From CAZGCA01 sp964524145 (lineage in GTDB: Bacteria > Hydrogenedentota > CAZGCA01): a stretch of DNA of 64,000 bases. The position numbers were made by a program, and so were the translations under genes. Below, piece by piece: positions 17,579-26,910 of the stretch. Under the pieces are notes generated by a model that had not been told where the DNA came from, made no database searches, and was given only the letters and a program-made list of their open reading frames with translations. The stretch spans positions 1-64,000 of the forward strand of contig CAZGCA010000011.1 in NCBI GenBank assembly GCA_964524145.1, read 5' to 3'. Every line of letters begins with the position of its first letter. Position 1 is the first letter of the stretch.

Positions 17579-20500
17579 TTAGCCGTCCTGCCGGATGAGT
17601 TCGACTCCGTTCAGTATCGGTCTCTGGCTCTGGGCAGTACCTGGTGCGTTCGATACCAGCTCTATCGTCAATATATCGGACACCTCGACGCCACGCAACT
17701 CTTTGATAAAAGCTATCTTAGGTCCGCCGACTGCGCTCACGATATCGAAGTCTCTGAGTACGAGATCTCCCTGGAGCTTGACATCGAAGCGCCGCGCGCC
17801 GGGTTTCGCATTCGAGAGATCAGCAAAATACAGCCGTACAGTATAGCGCGCAGGTGCGCTCGCGCCGTCCATCACCGGGATGGCGTACCTGGCCGGGCCG
17901 GAACATCCCGAAACGAACACCCACGGAACGTTCGTTCCGTCGACGGCGGTAGTATCCGAGTTGTACCAGAAGTATCCGGCGCCGTCAGCCACATGAGCCT
18001 CAATGTCGAGCCCGAGCGTGTGCCTTCCACCGGGGCGCGGGTAGCCCAACCACAACGTTCCGTCCTCCGATCTCTGGTCGCCGGGAGCACCGAGGTTGAG
18101 AGCAAGATGCTTCACCGGCAAGGTTTTCCCGCGGCGACTGAACGCGGACCAATTCTCCCGAGTTTGGGTAGGCACATACGCGATGGAGCTCTGTATGGGG
18201 TAGGCGCATGTGCAGCCGGAGCTGCCTTCGGGAACCAGCAACACGCCGCCCGCGGGAATCATATTGATCCAGCAGCCCGTTCGTATGCCGCCCCACGTTG
18301 CCTGTCCGGCATCGGTCGTCAGGTCGTTCATGCAGTGGACATTGGACCGGTAGAAAAGGCACGTGGCGGAGGCAGAGATGGTGCCGCAACCAGCCCCTCT
18401 GAACATGTCCCACGCGACCTGCTCGCCCGTTACCGGATGAGATCTGCTGACGGGTGCTCCCGTCCTGAGGTCAAACGCGTACGGCTCCGCGTAAATCGTG
18501 TCACCCACGATAGCCGGATGGCGTGTCTGTTCGCCGTGGTCTCCGCCCGTTGTCCAGTAGGGATGGAAAAAACTCCTGTCCCATATGGGTTTGCCGGTAT
18601 CGGCCTCGAAGGCATAGAGGTAGTAGTGCACCTTGTTGTTCTTGTTCGACGTGCCCGTTACAAGCACGGTGTCCTGAGCATAGGCGAGGAACAGCATGTA
18701 CTGACACGTGTCCTTGAGACTGTCGATTGGGCGATCCCACAGCCTCTTGCCGGTCTGCACGTCCAGGGCAACCAGCTTCGCGCGGCTGCTCAGCAACGTC
18801 TTCAGAATACTCTTGCCTTCGGCGTTCGCCACCGCTTTCGGGCTGTTGCTTTCGACGAAATACATGCGGCCGCCGCCCACTGCAATTGTCGGATTCACCA
18901 TCACACCGTTCTTGTATGTCCATCGCACGTCACCCGTGCGCCGGTCAAGGCAAAACAGGTAGTCGCTCGTCACCATGCCACGGTAGATGTCGCTGTACTG
19001 GACCACTATGTCGCCAACCAGACTTATGTCGGTGTAAGATGCGGTCTGCTTCTGCCCCGTGCCGAAAAGCAGGTCGCCGGCGCTGCCCACGTACCCCCAG
19101 TGGCGCGCCTCTCCCGGCACGAGTTGAGGTGCTCGGAATGTGCGCAGCTCCTCCCCCGTATAGAGATCGAGCCCGTGGCACGTGTCACGCGCAACCACAT
19201 AGACGCAATCATCCGTCACAATGGTGGTGCCGGCATCTCTCTGTGCAGCAACGCGCCGCGAGTCAGGGACAGCTACATCCCATAGAGGAGAGCCGTTGTA
19301 CGCGTCTACGGCAATAACCCGGTTGTTCCCCGTCACGAACAGTCGGCCGTCCTTCGACAGAGGGACCGGACCGCGATGGTGGCGGTCGATCATCGGTCGC
19401 GGGCCGGGTTTGCCGAACCACAACACCTCCATCGGGCTCCGCAACAGCCCGTCCCCGCTGCACGCCGAGTTGCCCGCGTCGGCGTACTGATGCGTCCACT
19501 CGCCGCTTCCTTCGAGCTTGGCCCGGCGCATCACAGCCCACAAACCATTATCATCCCTTATCTTCCAGCGCGCCGCCGATGCTCCCAGCCAGCGCTCGAG
19601 CGTGGCACGGTCGAGCGCGTCCGCTCGGCTGGCAGCCGGTGTTGTTTGACCCAGGAACGCCACGCCCCCGCACGGTCTCAGCACACGGAATACTTCATCC
19701 ACCGAACCCGGAAGCTCGCTCGACCTCAGCGCCGTATCGGACACGATCAGGTTCGCGAAGTAGTCGGAATACGGCAGATCCGAGAGGGGCTCGTGATGCA
19801 CCACCGCTCTCACACCATACAATCCCGCATCACTGAGGGCTTTCCTCCCGATCCGCACCTTCGCTTCGTCTTCCTCGACGCCGACGATGTGCAGGTTCGT
19901 CCGCTTCGCCAGCTCGTACGCCAGACGACCTTCACCGCACCCGTACACGAGACAATACCCACGCTCGATTCCGGTCTCGGCCACGATCTGCTCTGCTGCG
20001 GAGGCGTACACCTCCGTCCAGCTATCGTTCGGGTAAGGCGACGCGTTTGCGACCACTGCGGCACGAGGTTCAACGGGCGAGCCCTTGCTGAAACAGTGGA
20101 TGGCGCCTTTGTCCGTGCTGACAAAAAGTCGGCCGTTCGCCACTGCGAGACCGTACGCCTTCCCATCCACTGCGCCCGCCCACAGCTTCTCGCCGTTGGC
20201 CGCGTCGAATGCGGCAACCACCCCGTCTCCTCCTACAAGAACCACGTCACCCGCCAGGATCATCGAGCACGGCGTCTGCCACGGCTGCCGCCACGCGTAC
20301 GTCTTGTCCTCAATCACCTCCAGCTGTTTGTCAAGCTCTTCTACGCGCGCGCTGAGCTTCTCAATCTGCTCATCGATCGGCATAAGGTCTGCACCGCTCG
20401 AGGTTCGCCGCTTCTTCCTGAGATCCCAGAGAAGAGCCGCTGGTCGGCTCCGCTCCGCTTTCAGAGCATCCCGCTGTTCGAGGACCGTGGGATAGGTGGC

Positions 20501-21493
20501 GCGGTCGATAGCGCACAACTCGGAATCCGTCAGCAGGTACGACACCTTGTCCGCTACGACCATGCGATGCCCGCGGAACGTCGCAATCCTGTCTTTTGAC
20601 TGTCTGCTGAGCGTGAGCGTCCTGTTGGCGGGACCCGAAACAAGCCTGTCTTCTGTCAGGAGCGCGTAGGTCCCACCGGTGCTTTCGAGCCTCGTGACGT
20701 ACTTCCCCTCCTGCCGGTCGAACACAAAAGGACTCGTTCTGCCGTTGGGCACGTACAATCTGCGTGCCGAGGCCAGCAGATACCCTTGCGGCGAGAATTC
20801 GTTCAGATCGTAGCTTGCCTCGTTCTGCCATAACGTGGAGCCGTCGGTTGCGTCGAGCGCGCAGACGTTGACGCCTTGCGACGGGAACAAGCCTGCGCAA
20901 CAATAGGCGACACCATCGACCACCAACACACCCGTCCTTACCGGCCAAAGACACGTCATTCGGCCGTTGCCCACCACGTTTCGCTTCCCCGCCGCAGGCT
21001 TGTGTTTCCAAACGAGGGCCCCCTCTTCTCCGTCGAGGCAATAGACGAACCCGTCGTCAGAACCCACATACACCTTGCCTTCGGAGACCGACGGGGCAAG
21101 ACGCACAGGAGCGCCGGTGACGAACGACCAGCGTTCTTCGCCCGTACCGGCATCCAGGGAGTAGACCGTATCGTCGGCGGACGAGCCGAAGTACACCGTG
21201 TCGCCCGCCAAAACCACGTGAAATGTATTGTCGAACGCGACCCGTCGCACCAGGTCATATCTCAAGTGCGCAAAGTCTGCCTGCGCGGGGTCCGGCCACG
21301 CCGGTTGGGGCGCGTGGTGCGACCTCCACACCCACACCTCGGTCAGCGGGACATCGAGGCGTTCGGGCGTGATCCCGCTCCGCTGATTGTCGTGCTGATA
21401 CGTCGGCCAGTCTTCAGCACCGGCCCCCAAACACATTCCAACAACGACAGCAACAACAAAGACAACCTCTAACGTCGCACTCCTATAGCTCAT
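17579..21493 (-). CDS. Exported PQQ-type beta-propeller protein with internal methyltransferase-like domain
   Basis: 1304 residues from the ATG at 21493 (ribosome site GCAGGAG); an in-frame ATG at 21547 is less likely. A signal peptide (VVFVVAVVVGMCLGAGAEDWPTY split here by cleavage near GAGA/ED) leads into PQQ/BamB-like propeller repeats (VYSLDAGTGEERWSF, VYCLDGEEGALVWKH). Around residues 490-640 sits a class I SAM-methyltransferase-like fold (CLVYGCGEGRLAYELAKR, then VDEVFRVLRPCGGVAFLG). More propeller repeats follow (DVQTGKRLWDRPI, FEADTGKPIWDR) and a C-terminal malectin/CBM-like beta region (NSDTTAVDGTNVPWVF, LYFADLSNAKPGARRFDV). Role unknown; the propeller may bind sugars or partners outside the cell. 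Confidence 0.88.
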   Translation of the reverse strand: MSYRSATLEVVFVVAVVVGMCLGAGAEDWPTYQHDNQRSGITPERLDVPLTEVWVWRSHHAPQPAWPDPAQADFAHLRYDLVRRVAFDNTFHVVLAGDTVYFGSSADDTVYSLDAGTGEERWSFVTGAPVRLAPSVSEGKVYVGSDDGFVYCLDGEEGALVWKHKPAAGKRNVVGNGRMTCLWPVRTGVLVVDGVAYCCAGLFPSQGVNVCALDATDGSTLWQNEASYDLNEFSPQGYLLASARRLYVPNGRTSPFVFDRQEGKYVTRLESTGGTYALLTEDRLVSGPANRTLTLSRQSKDRIATFRGHRMVVADKVSYLLTDSELCAIDRATYPTVLEQRDALKAERSRPAALLWDLRKKRRTSSGADLMPIDEQIEKLSARVEELDKQLEVIEDKTYAWRQPWQTPCSMILAGDVVLVGGDGVVAAFDAANGEKLWAGAVDGKAYGLAVANGRLFVSTDKGAIHCFSKGSPVEPRAAVVANASPYPNDSWTEVYASAAEQIVAETGIERGYCLVYGCGEGRLAYELAKRTNLHIVGVEEDEAKVRIGRKALSDAGLYGVRAVVHHEPLSDLPYSDYFANLIVSDTALRSSELPGSVDEVFRVLRPCGGVAFLGQTTPAASRADALDRATLERWLGASAARWKIRDDNGLWAVMRRAKLEGSGEWTHQYADAGNSACSGDGLLRSPMEVLWFGKPGPRPMIDRHHRGPVPLSKDGRLFVTGNNRVIAVDAYNGSPLWDVAVPDSRRVAAQRDAGTTIVTDDCVYVVARDTCHGLDLYTGEELRTFRAPQLVPGEARHWGYVGSAGDLLFGTGQKQTASYTDISLVGDIVVQYSDIYRGMVTSDYLFCLDRRTGDVRWTYKNGVMVNPTIAVGGGRMYFVESNSPKAVANAEGKSILKTLLSSRAKLVALDVQTGKRLWDRPIDSLKDTCQYMLFLAYAQDTVLVTGTSNKNNKVHYYLYAFEADTGKPIWDRSFFHPYWTTGGDHGEQTRHPAIVGDTIYAEPYAFDLRTGAPVSRSHPVTGEQVAWDMFRGAGCGTISASATCLFYRSNVHCMNDLTTDAGQATWGGIRTGCWINMIPAGGVLLVPEGSSGCTCAYPIQSSIAYVPTQTRENWSAFSRRGKTLPVKHLALNLGAPGDQRSEDGTLWLGYPRPGGRHTLGLDIEAHVADGAGYFWYNSDTTAVDGTNVPWVFVSGCSGPARYAIPVMDGASAPARYTVRLYFADLSNAKPGARRFDVKLQGDLVLRDFDIVSAVGGPKIAFIKELRGVEVSDILTIELVSNAPGTAQSQRPILNGVELIRQDG

Positions 21494-21566
21494 ACGAGAC
21501 TCCTGCTGTGACCTTATCCATCGCGTTTCGCTGCTCGACCGATCCACATGCGGGACCGCCGGACAT

Positions 21567-21596
21567 AGACTATCGTTCCAGATGCACGCATGTCAA
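21567..21596 (-). promoter_or_regulatory. Putative sigma-70 promoter of the PQQ-propeller gene
   Basis: Minus strand TTGACA (21596-21591), 18 bp spacer, TAGTCT (21572-21567), about 75 bp before the ATG at 21493. Confidence 0.5.
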
Positions 21597-21624
21597 TGAG
21601 ACTACCGACGGCAACCGGATTTCC

Positions 21625-21834
21625 ATGGTGCGCACGAAGACGATGACGTCCACAGCTCTTTCGGAAGGTCTATTAGTCGAGGGCACCAAGCGGGTGGAGC
21701 GAATTCCGGAGCAGTGGGTGAACGAGGTGCGTCGCCGGGTTGAGGCGGGCCGTGAGTTCAAGCGAGCGGTGACAGAGGTATTTACGGCCAACGCGCAACT
21801 GCTGGTGTTGTGGCGCAAGCAGCAGGGACGGTGA
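21625..21834 (+). CDS. IS-associated small accessory protein
   Basis: 69 residues from the ATG at 21625. The core (RIPEQWVNEVRRRVEAG, REFKRAVTEVF, NAQLLVLWRKQ) looks like the small helical helper reading frame that precedes some transposase genes. Its stop overlaps the GTG that begins the transposase frame (GTGA), a coupling typical of insertion sequences. Family not identified with certainty. Confidence 0.5.
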   Translation: MVRTKTMTSTALSEGLLVEGTKRVERIPEQWVNEVRRRVEAGREFKRAVTEVFTANAQLLVLWRKQQGR

Positions 21835-22401
21835 GAGTTTCGGCTCGTGGCATCAGGGTGTATGCACGCAAGACGTTGGGGCTGAAGCGCTACTTTGGGC
21901 AGCCGGGCGACGGACGGGTCTACCCGGTGGTGGCGGCGTCAACGCTGCTGTGGGCTCAGGTGCTGGGCTATCTTTTGTGCGAGCCGGCGTATCATGCGGT
22001 ATCGTCAACACAAATCCGACGGCACACAGATTGAAGCCTACTGGTTGACGGATTTTCCCGCTCGAAAGACCAGTTCAAGGACGCTCTACACCTGTGCCAA
22101 AGCCCGCTGGGAGATTGAGAACCAGGGATTCAACGAAGGCAACAACCACCACGGATTCGAGCATATACCCCACCATCATGCCAACAGCCTGTTCATCCAT
22201 TGGCTACTGATCTTCCTGGCTCTTTGCATCGAGCGGCTCTTCCGCCTAAAGCACCTCCATCGCGGAACCCATCGTCCTCCAACGCCGATCCACCTGTTGC
22301 TGCTCTCACGGCACCTCCCTTTTGCGACAGCAGCTAGCGTGCCGGCCCTCTCCATCTCGCTGTTCACCGGCTGCTCTGTCAACCCTTCTCTTCACAGCTA
22401 A
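21831..22401 (+). pseudogene. Transposase pseudogene with central deletion (IS4/DDE-like)
   Basis: From the GTG at 21831 the frame encodes a transposase N-terminal part (RGIRVYARKTLGLKRYFG, then AASTLLWAQVLGYLLCEPAYHAV) and stops at 22034. From about 22000 a second frame continues with a C-terminal part (KSDGTQIEAYWLTDFPARK, ARWEIENQGFNEGNNHHGFE, FIHWLLIFLALCIERLF), which resembles the end of IS4-group transposases including the conserved E of the DDE triad. The middle with the other catalytic residues is missing, so this is an internally deleted, frameshifted remnant. Terminal inverted repeats were not clearly found; AGCTGATG/CATCAGCT occurs at about 22419-22466. Confidence 0.75.
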
Positions 22402-22552
22402 GACTCCCACGGCTTCCTCAGCTGATGCTGTCGCAGAAAACACCCCCCCTCTCATTCATCAGCTCAAAATCGCCCCATAAAGTCTATCTCCGCCGTTCCG
22501 GCGAACCGTAACACCCTAACCTTCCGAAACGGCTGAGTCAACGCGCGGCATG

Positions 22553-22582
22553 TTGACCGGGCGTCTCGTCCGTCGGTATAAT
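22553..22582 (+). promoter_or_regulatory. Putative sigma-70 promoter of pgsA-der-plsY
   Basis: TTGACC (22553-22558), 18 bp spacer, perfect TATAAT (22577-22582), 60 bp before the ATG of pgsA. The preceding 22402-22552 shows no gene. Confidence 0.65.
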
Positions 22583-22642
22583 GGTGTGGACGCGAGGAGG
22601 GACGTTGCAGAGGTGTGTGGTTGAACGGGAGGAGAGACATCT

Positions 22643-23191
22643 ATGACGATGGCTAACCGGATAACGATGGCGCGCATCGTCTCCATTCCGGTGTTTGCGA
22701 TTCTCGTTCTGAACTATACACCCGAACGCGACTGGATTCGACTCGTGGCGTTAGGCCTTTTTGCGGCAAGCGCGGCAACGGACGCTTTGGACGGCTTGGT
22801 GGCACGGCACTGGCACCAGAAGACGCATTTCGGATCGTTTCTCGATCCGCTTGCCGACAAGTTGCTCATAAACGTCGGGTTCCTGCTGCTCGCGGCGAAA
22901 CGCGACCTGCCCGTTACGATTCCCGACTGGGTGACGGTCATAGTGCTTGGCCGGGACATCATCATCGTTGCCGGCGTTTGGTTCATCAGCCAGTTTCACG
23001 GCCCGCTGAAGTTCGAGCCACGCATACTGAGCAAGATCACTACGTGTTTTCAGATGGCATCGCTGCTTTCAGTGATGCTCGCGCTCGGGCTCTCGATGCC
23101 GCTGCTCTATGCGACGTCAGGGATAACAGTGCTGTCGGGCGCAGACTACATACTGGCCGGCTCGAAGAAGATATCCGAGCCGGCGGAATAG
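22643..23191 (+). CDS. pgsA: CDP-alcohol phosphatidyltransferase (probable PgsA)
   Basis: 182 residues, the length of PgsA (CDP-diacylglycerol-glycerol-3-phosphate 3-phosphatidyltransferase), an inner-membrane enzyme of phosphatidylglycerol synthesis. The start NRITMARIVSIPVFA is typical, and the catalytic CDP-alcohol motif D-G-x2-A-R-x8-G-x3-D-x3-D is present as DGLVARHWHQKTHFGSFLDP followed by LADK. About four to five TM helices. Another CDP-alcohol transferase specificity cannot be excluded. The plsY neighbour two genes downstream supports a phospholipid role. Confidence 0.88.
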   Translation: MTMANRITMARIVSIPVFAILVLNYTPERDWIRLVALGLFAASAATDALDGLVARHWHQKTHFGSFLDPLADKLLINVGFLLLAAKRDLPVTIPDWVTVIVLGRDIIIVAGVWFISQFHGPLKFEPRILSKITTCFQMASLLSVMLALGLSMPLLYATSGITVLSGADYILAGSKKISEPAE

Positions 23192-23204
23192 ACAGAGAGT
23201 AGAG

Positions 23205-24536
23205 ATGTCTCCAAAGAAACGTGTTGCTCCGACAGTGGCCATTATCGGCAGGCCGAACGTCGGCAAATCCACACTTTTCAACCGTATCACCGGGAAAGCG
23301 CGCAGCATCGTCCACGGCGAGGCTGGCGTTACTCGGGACCGGTCGTACGGCACGACGTCATGGGGCGGCGTTGAACTCCAGTTGGTCGACACCGGCGGCA
23401 TCGTTGAAAACCCCATTGATCCAATCGAGAAGAAGATCCAGGCACAGGTACGTCTCGCGCTCGAACAGGCTGCGGTAGTAATACTGTTATGCGACGTGCG
23501 CGACGGGTTGAATCCTGCCGACGAGGTTATCGCAAACGAGCTGCGCCGTCTCGGCAAGAAGACGCTCGTCGCGGCAAACAAGGCCGACAATCCCAATCTG
23601 GGCATGGCGTCGAGCGAGTTCTACAAGTTAGGGTTCGGCGATGTGTATGCCATCTCTGCGCTGCACGGGAGCGGTGTCGCGGACCTGCTCGACGGTATCG
23701 TCGCTGATCTTCCGCAGAAGGTGGCCGCTGTCCAGCCGGACCATAAACAGGTCTTGAGAATTGCCATTGTCGGCAGGCCGAACGTCGGCAAATCGACTCT
23801 GATCAATGCGCTTGTGAACGAGGAGCGAGTCATTGTCGACGATAAGCCGGGGACGACGCGCGACGCGGTGGACATATCGTTGACCAGATATGGGAAACAG
23901 TATGTGCTCGTCGACACAGCCGGGGTCAGACGCAAGTCGTCCGTAAAGAGACAGGTCGAACGGTTCAGTGTGAACCGAACGTTGCGCACGATCAGAAACG
24001 CCGATATCACCATACTCATGTTTGATGGTGGCGAGGGCGCTGTCGAGCAGGACTGCAAGATAGCGGGTCTCGTCAAGGATGCCGGAAAAGGGTTGATCCT
24101 CGCTGCAAACAAGTGGGACACCGTCGAAGGGAGGGAAGAGCGGTTTAAACAGCTTACTGAAGAATGCAAACGGAAGTTCTCGTTCGTCCGGTTTGCGCCG
24201 CTGCTGACGATATCGGCTCTCGAACGAAAACGTATCTTCAGGCTTTTCGATCTGGTCGATCGGGTGGCCGAGGAATGCTCGAAACGTATCCCCACCCACG
24301 CGCTCAACAAACACTTCGAAACCGCGAAGCTGCTCAACCCGCCGTCGCGTAAAGGGCGTGCTGCAAAGATCTATTATGTCGCACAGACGGATATCAACCC
24401 GCCAACGTTCATGCTGTTTGCAAACAACGACAGGCTTATACACTTCAGCTATCTGCGGTACCTCGAGAATTCGCTGCGGCAATCGTTCGGGTTTCGAGGG
24501 ACGCCGCTGAAGTTCATCGTTCAGGGGAAGGGGTGA
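23205..24536 (+). CDS. der: Ribosome biogenesis GTPase Der
   Basis: 443 residues. Two tandem GTPase domains, each with a G1 motif GRPNVGKST (residues 14-22 and near 190), G3 motifs DTGG and DTAG, and G4 motifs NKAD and NKWD. The C-terminal KH-like domain includes NDRLIHFSYLRYLENSLR and the usual ending FRGTPLKFIVQGKG. It acts in 50S subunit assembly. Lies 14 bp after pgsA and 7 bp before plsY. Confidence 0.98.
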   Translation: MSPKKRVAPTVAIIGRPNVGKSTLFNRITGKARSIVHGEAGVTRDRSYGTTSWGGVELQLVDTGGIVENPIDPIEKKIQAQVRLALEQAAVVILLCDVRDGLNPADEVIANELRRLGKKTLVAANKADNPNLGMASSEFYKLGFGDVYAISALHGSGVADLLDGIVADLPQKVAAVQPDHKQVLRIAIVGRPNVGKSTLINALVNEERVIVDDKPGTTRDAVDISLTRYGKQYVLVDTAGVRRKSSVKRQVERFSVNRTLRTIRNADITILMFDGGEGAVEQDCKIAGLVKDAGKGLILAANKWDTVEGREERFKQLTEECKRKFSFVRFAPLLTISALERKRIFRLFDLVDRVAEECSKRIPTHALNKHFETAKLLNPPSRKGRAAKIYYVAQTDINPPTFMLFANNDRLIHFSYLRYLENSLRQSFGFRGTPLKFIVQGKG

Positions 24537-24543
24537 TCGGATC

Positions 24544-25170
24544 GTGACCTGGCAGGTGTGCGTTGCGCTTGTTGCGGCCTACGTGCTCGGGTCGGTTCCG
24601 AGCGGATACTGGCTTGTGCGCGTCTGGAAAGGCATAGACATACGCACCATCGGCAGCGGCAACATCGGCGCGACAAACGCCATGCGGGCGGGCGGCAAGG
24701 CAGCCGGGATTATCGCGCTCGCCTTGGACGTTGTCAAAGGGTTGGGTGCCGCGCTGGCCCTGGGCAGGTTCGGCGCGTCGGCACCAGGCGCGATACCGCC
24801 GGATGTTGTCCCGCTTGCCACCGGCCTGGCGGCGATAGTGGGCCACAACTGGACCATCTTTCTCCGTTTCAAAGGCGGCAAGGGTGTGGCAACAAGCCTC
24901 GGCGTGTTCGTCGGAGTCCTGCCAGTTCCGCTGGCCGTGAGCGCGGCGGTGTTCGTCATAATGGTCTACCTGTTCCGCTACGTCTCGCTTGGCTCGGTCA
25001 GTGCCGCGCTAGCGTTTCCGACCCTCTCAGCGATCACCGGTGCTCCCAAGACACACATCGCATTTGCCGCGATCGCCTCAGCGATGCTCATCTGGCGGCA
25101 CAGAGCGAACATGTCCAGACTTCTTCGCGGCGCGGAACACAAGCTCGGCCAGCCACGAAGAGAGAGTTAG
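24544..25170 (+). CDS. plsY: Acyl-phosphate glycerol-3-phosphate acyltransferase PlsY
   Basis: 208 residues with a GTG start. Polytopic inner-membrane enzyme for the first step of phosphatidate synthesis. Conserved motifs are LGSVPSGYWLVR, GSGNIGATNAMR (glycerol-3-phosphate binding) and GHNWTIFLRFKGGKGVATSLG. Five TM helices are expected. Couples with pgsA in the same operon. Confidence 0.96.
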   Translation: MTWQVCVALVAAYVLGSVPSGYWLVRVWKGIDIRTIGSGNIGATNAMRAGGKAAGIIALALDVVKGLGAALALGRFGASAPGAIPPDVVPLATGLAAIVGHNWTIFLRFKGGKGVATSLGVFVGVLPVPLAVSAAVFVIMVYLFRYVSLGSVSAALAFPTLSAITGAPKTHIAFAAIASAMLIWRHRANMSRLLRGAEHKLGQPRRES

Positions 25171-25227
25171 AGAAGCATTCCCGTCCGGCAACACCTGCCG
25201 TTTCGCATAACTACACAGCAGAGTGTT

Positions 25228-25257
25228 CTCGTTCCCACGATCATCCGTGGGAACGAG
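25228..25257. repeat. REP-like perfect palindrome (12 bp stem)
   Basis: CTCGTTCCCACG (25228-25239) is followed by six bases and its exact complement CGTGGGAACGAG (25246-25257). The GTTCCCACG/CGTGGGAAC core resembles repeats seen widely in bacterial genomes with REP-associated transposases (knowledge from memory). Only one copy is seen here. It may also act as the terminator region of plsY, but no T-tract follows. The rest of 25171-25484 shows no gene. Confidence 0.6.
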
Positions 25258-25484
25258 GTCAAACCACTTCTCTTCCACACAGCGCAATTGGATCGGAGAA
25301 GCAGTCCCCCGATTCGCTCGGCAGTCTTGGCAACAACATGTTGAAAGACCGGTGTTGTGACGCCGCGGAACGTGGCGACCAGGCAATCAGGTCGCTTTGA
25401 GAAACGGGCTTCGAAGGAGCCATCGCTGTAGCGATGCAACCGCAGTGTGGACGTCGAGGCGTTCCACATGATAGAATAACCCTC

Positions 25485-25576
25485 GGAGAGGTGGCTGAGC
25501 TCGGTTGAAAGCGGCGGTCTCGAAAACCGTTGGGCGGATTACCTCCGTCCCGGGGGTTCGAATCCCCCCCTCTCCG
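25485..25576 (+). tRNA. tRNA-Ser (anticodon CGA)
   Basis: About 92 nt. The acceptor stem GGAGAGG pairs with CCTCTCC, with discriminator G. The anticodon loop is CTCGAAA, giving anticodon CGA, and there is a long class II variable arm and a T-arm with GGTTCGAATCC. CCA is not encoded. This is the left boundary of the scarred accessory region. Confidence 0.93.
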
Positions 25577-25784
25577 CACACAGAAAGAGAGGGAGTTGAT
25601 CTGCCCCCAGTAACGGTGCCAGGGATTAGGTGAGAGCAAATGGCGTTGTCATGGGGTGCTTCCCCGCATCAGCCGGTCCCGCGCGGCCTGGACAGTGAAT
25701 TCCGCACTGTTGAACGAGCGGGTATGGTGCGGTGTGCCATGCCCAGTGAAATCCCCCGCTGACTGTTCTACTATCTATATCATC

Positions 25785-25847
25785 TCGCGTGATGCGCCGG
25801 TAGGCATAGCGCCCGTACTGCTCGGCCAACTCAACCATTCGGGTGCC
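25785..25847 (-). pseudogene. IS3-family transposase fragment
   Basis: A minus-strand frame reads MVELAEQYGRYAYRRIT, which matches the conserved EYGRYGYRRIT start of IS3-family OrfB proteins, and then loses similarity after a few codons. No DDE residues, no OrfA and no inverted repeats remain. The surrounding 25577-25859 holds no intact gene; another minus-strand frame at about 25660-25775 (GDFTGHGTPHHTRSFN) looks coding but is unidentified. Confidence 0.5.
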
Positions 25848-25859
25848 TCATAATCCATT

Positions 25860-26429
25860 TCACCTGGCAGGAACGGTGGAGTGAGCCCGAATTTTCTCTC
25901 CCCAGGATTTGACTCGATCTTTGTCCACCGCCGTCATGTGGTCTAACGTGTATTCTCTGTTAATTCGTTCACTTAGGGAACTGCCGTAGGGGTGAAAAGG
26001 CAAGAGTTCTACTTGCTTCAGATTGCGGCACTGTGAGGCAATCTCTCCCAATGCGGCAAAGTGATCGTTGCGGTCGTCTAGACCGGGAATAATGGGGCAG
26101 CGCAGGTTGATTTGCGCGCCCGCGTCGTCCAATTCGAATAGGTTATCGAGGATCGATTGGTTGTCCACGCCGGTGTGTTCTCGGTGTCTATCCGGATCGG
26201 TTTCTTTGATGTCATAGAGGAAGAGGTCCACATGTTGCATGATTTCCAGGTATCGTTTCAAAGGCGCGTAACCGTTTGTGTCCAGGCAGGTGTGTAAACC
26301 TTCGCTCCGGGCTGCTTGGAGCAGGGCTTTGGTGAACTCGTATTGAGTCATCGGTTCGCCTCCGGAGATAGTGAGTCCGCCTCCGGAATTCTAGAAATAC
26401 GGTTTGTCCTTGAGTACGATTTCCATGAC
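25860..26429 (-). pseudogene. Glycyl-radical-enzyme activating protein, truncated (radical SAM, PflA-like)
   Basis: The C-terminal half of a PflA-type activase. It has the GGLTISGGEPM motif (the GGE motif that contacts SAM), LHTCLDTNGYAP, DLFLYDIKETDPDRHREHTG and the ending VELLPFHPYGSS. Upstream, the same frame reads VMEIVLKDKPYF, then a TAG stop (26393-26391), then the GGLTISGGEP part, so the gene has a nonsense codon. The N-terminus with the CxxxCxxC cluster is absent, so it cannot bind its [4Fe-4S] cluster. No glycyl radical enzyme gene is in the window. An ATG at 26351 would give a useless 163-residue protein. Confidence 0.85.
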
Positions 26430-26465
26430 GCACCAGAGAATGCGCCCAGGTCCGCGAATCCGCAA

Positions 26466-26843
26466 CGGAAAGGTGATTTCGACGTCGTTGTCGAAGCGGC
26501 GGGCTCACAGTCGGCACTCACTCTATGTGGAGAGTTGGTGGCACAGCACGGCCAAATCAACCTCGTCGGCTATCACGAATCCGAGAACGGCATGCGGACC
26601 ATCAATATGCAGCAGTGGAACTACAAAGGCATCGACGTGGTCAACGGGCACGTCAGGCGTAATGATGAGAAGTTCGAAGCGATGCGGGAAGCCGTCGCCC
26701 TTGCAGGTCGAGGCCTATTGCGTCTGGAGCCGCTCGTGCAGTATTATCCCCTCAGCATGACCGAACAGGCGTTCCGTGACACCATAAACCAGAAAGAGGG
26801 GCTATTCAAAGCGGTGCTGGTACCAGACGATCCGGCAGCCTAG
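26466..26843 (+). pseudogene. Zinc-type alcohol dehydrogenase (MDR), C-terminal fragment
   Basis: From about 26466 the plus frame encodes the end of a medium-chain dehydrogenase: GDFDVVVEAAGSQSALTLC (Rossmann strand), HGQINLVGYHESENGMRTI, MQQWNYKGIDVVNGHVRRND and the usual ending KEGLFKAVLVPDD. The N-terminal catalytic zinc domain is missing, and the upstream part of the frame belongs to the antisense activase sequence. The breakpoint with the activase remnant is at about 26430-26465. Confidence 0.75.
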
Positions 26844-26910
26844 CGCTCGCGCAGGACATCCAGCCGACACCCTTGACCTTGTCTGATGCCTCTTGTTGGA
26901 AGGGAAAAGA

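Noticed and set aside
17405..20599. Long plus-strand frames (626 and 407 codons)
   Set aside because: Shadows of the PQQ-propeller gene; no domain seen and the minus strand has propeller repeats throughout.
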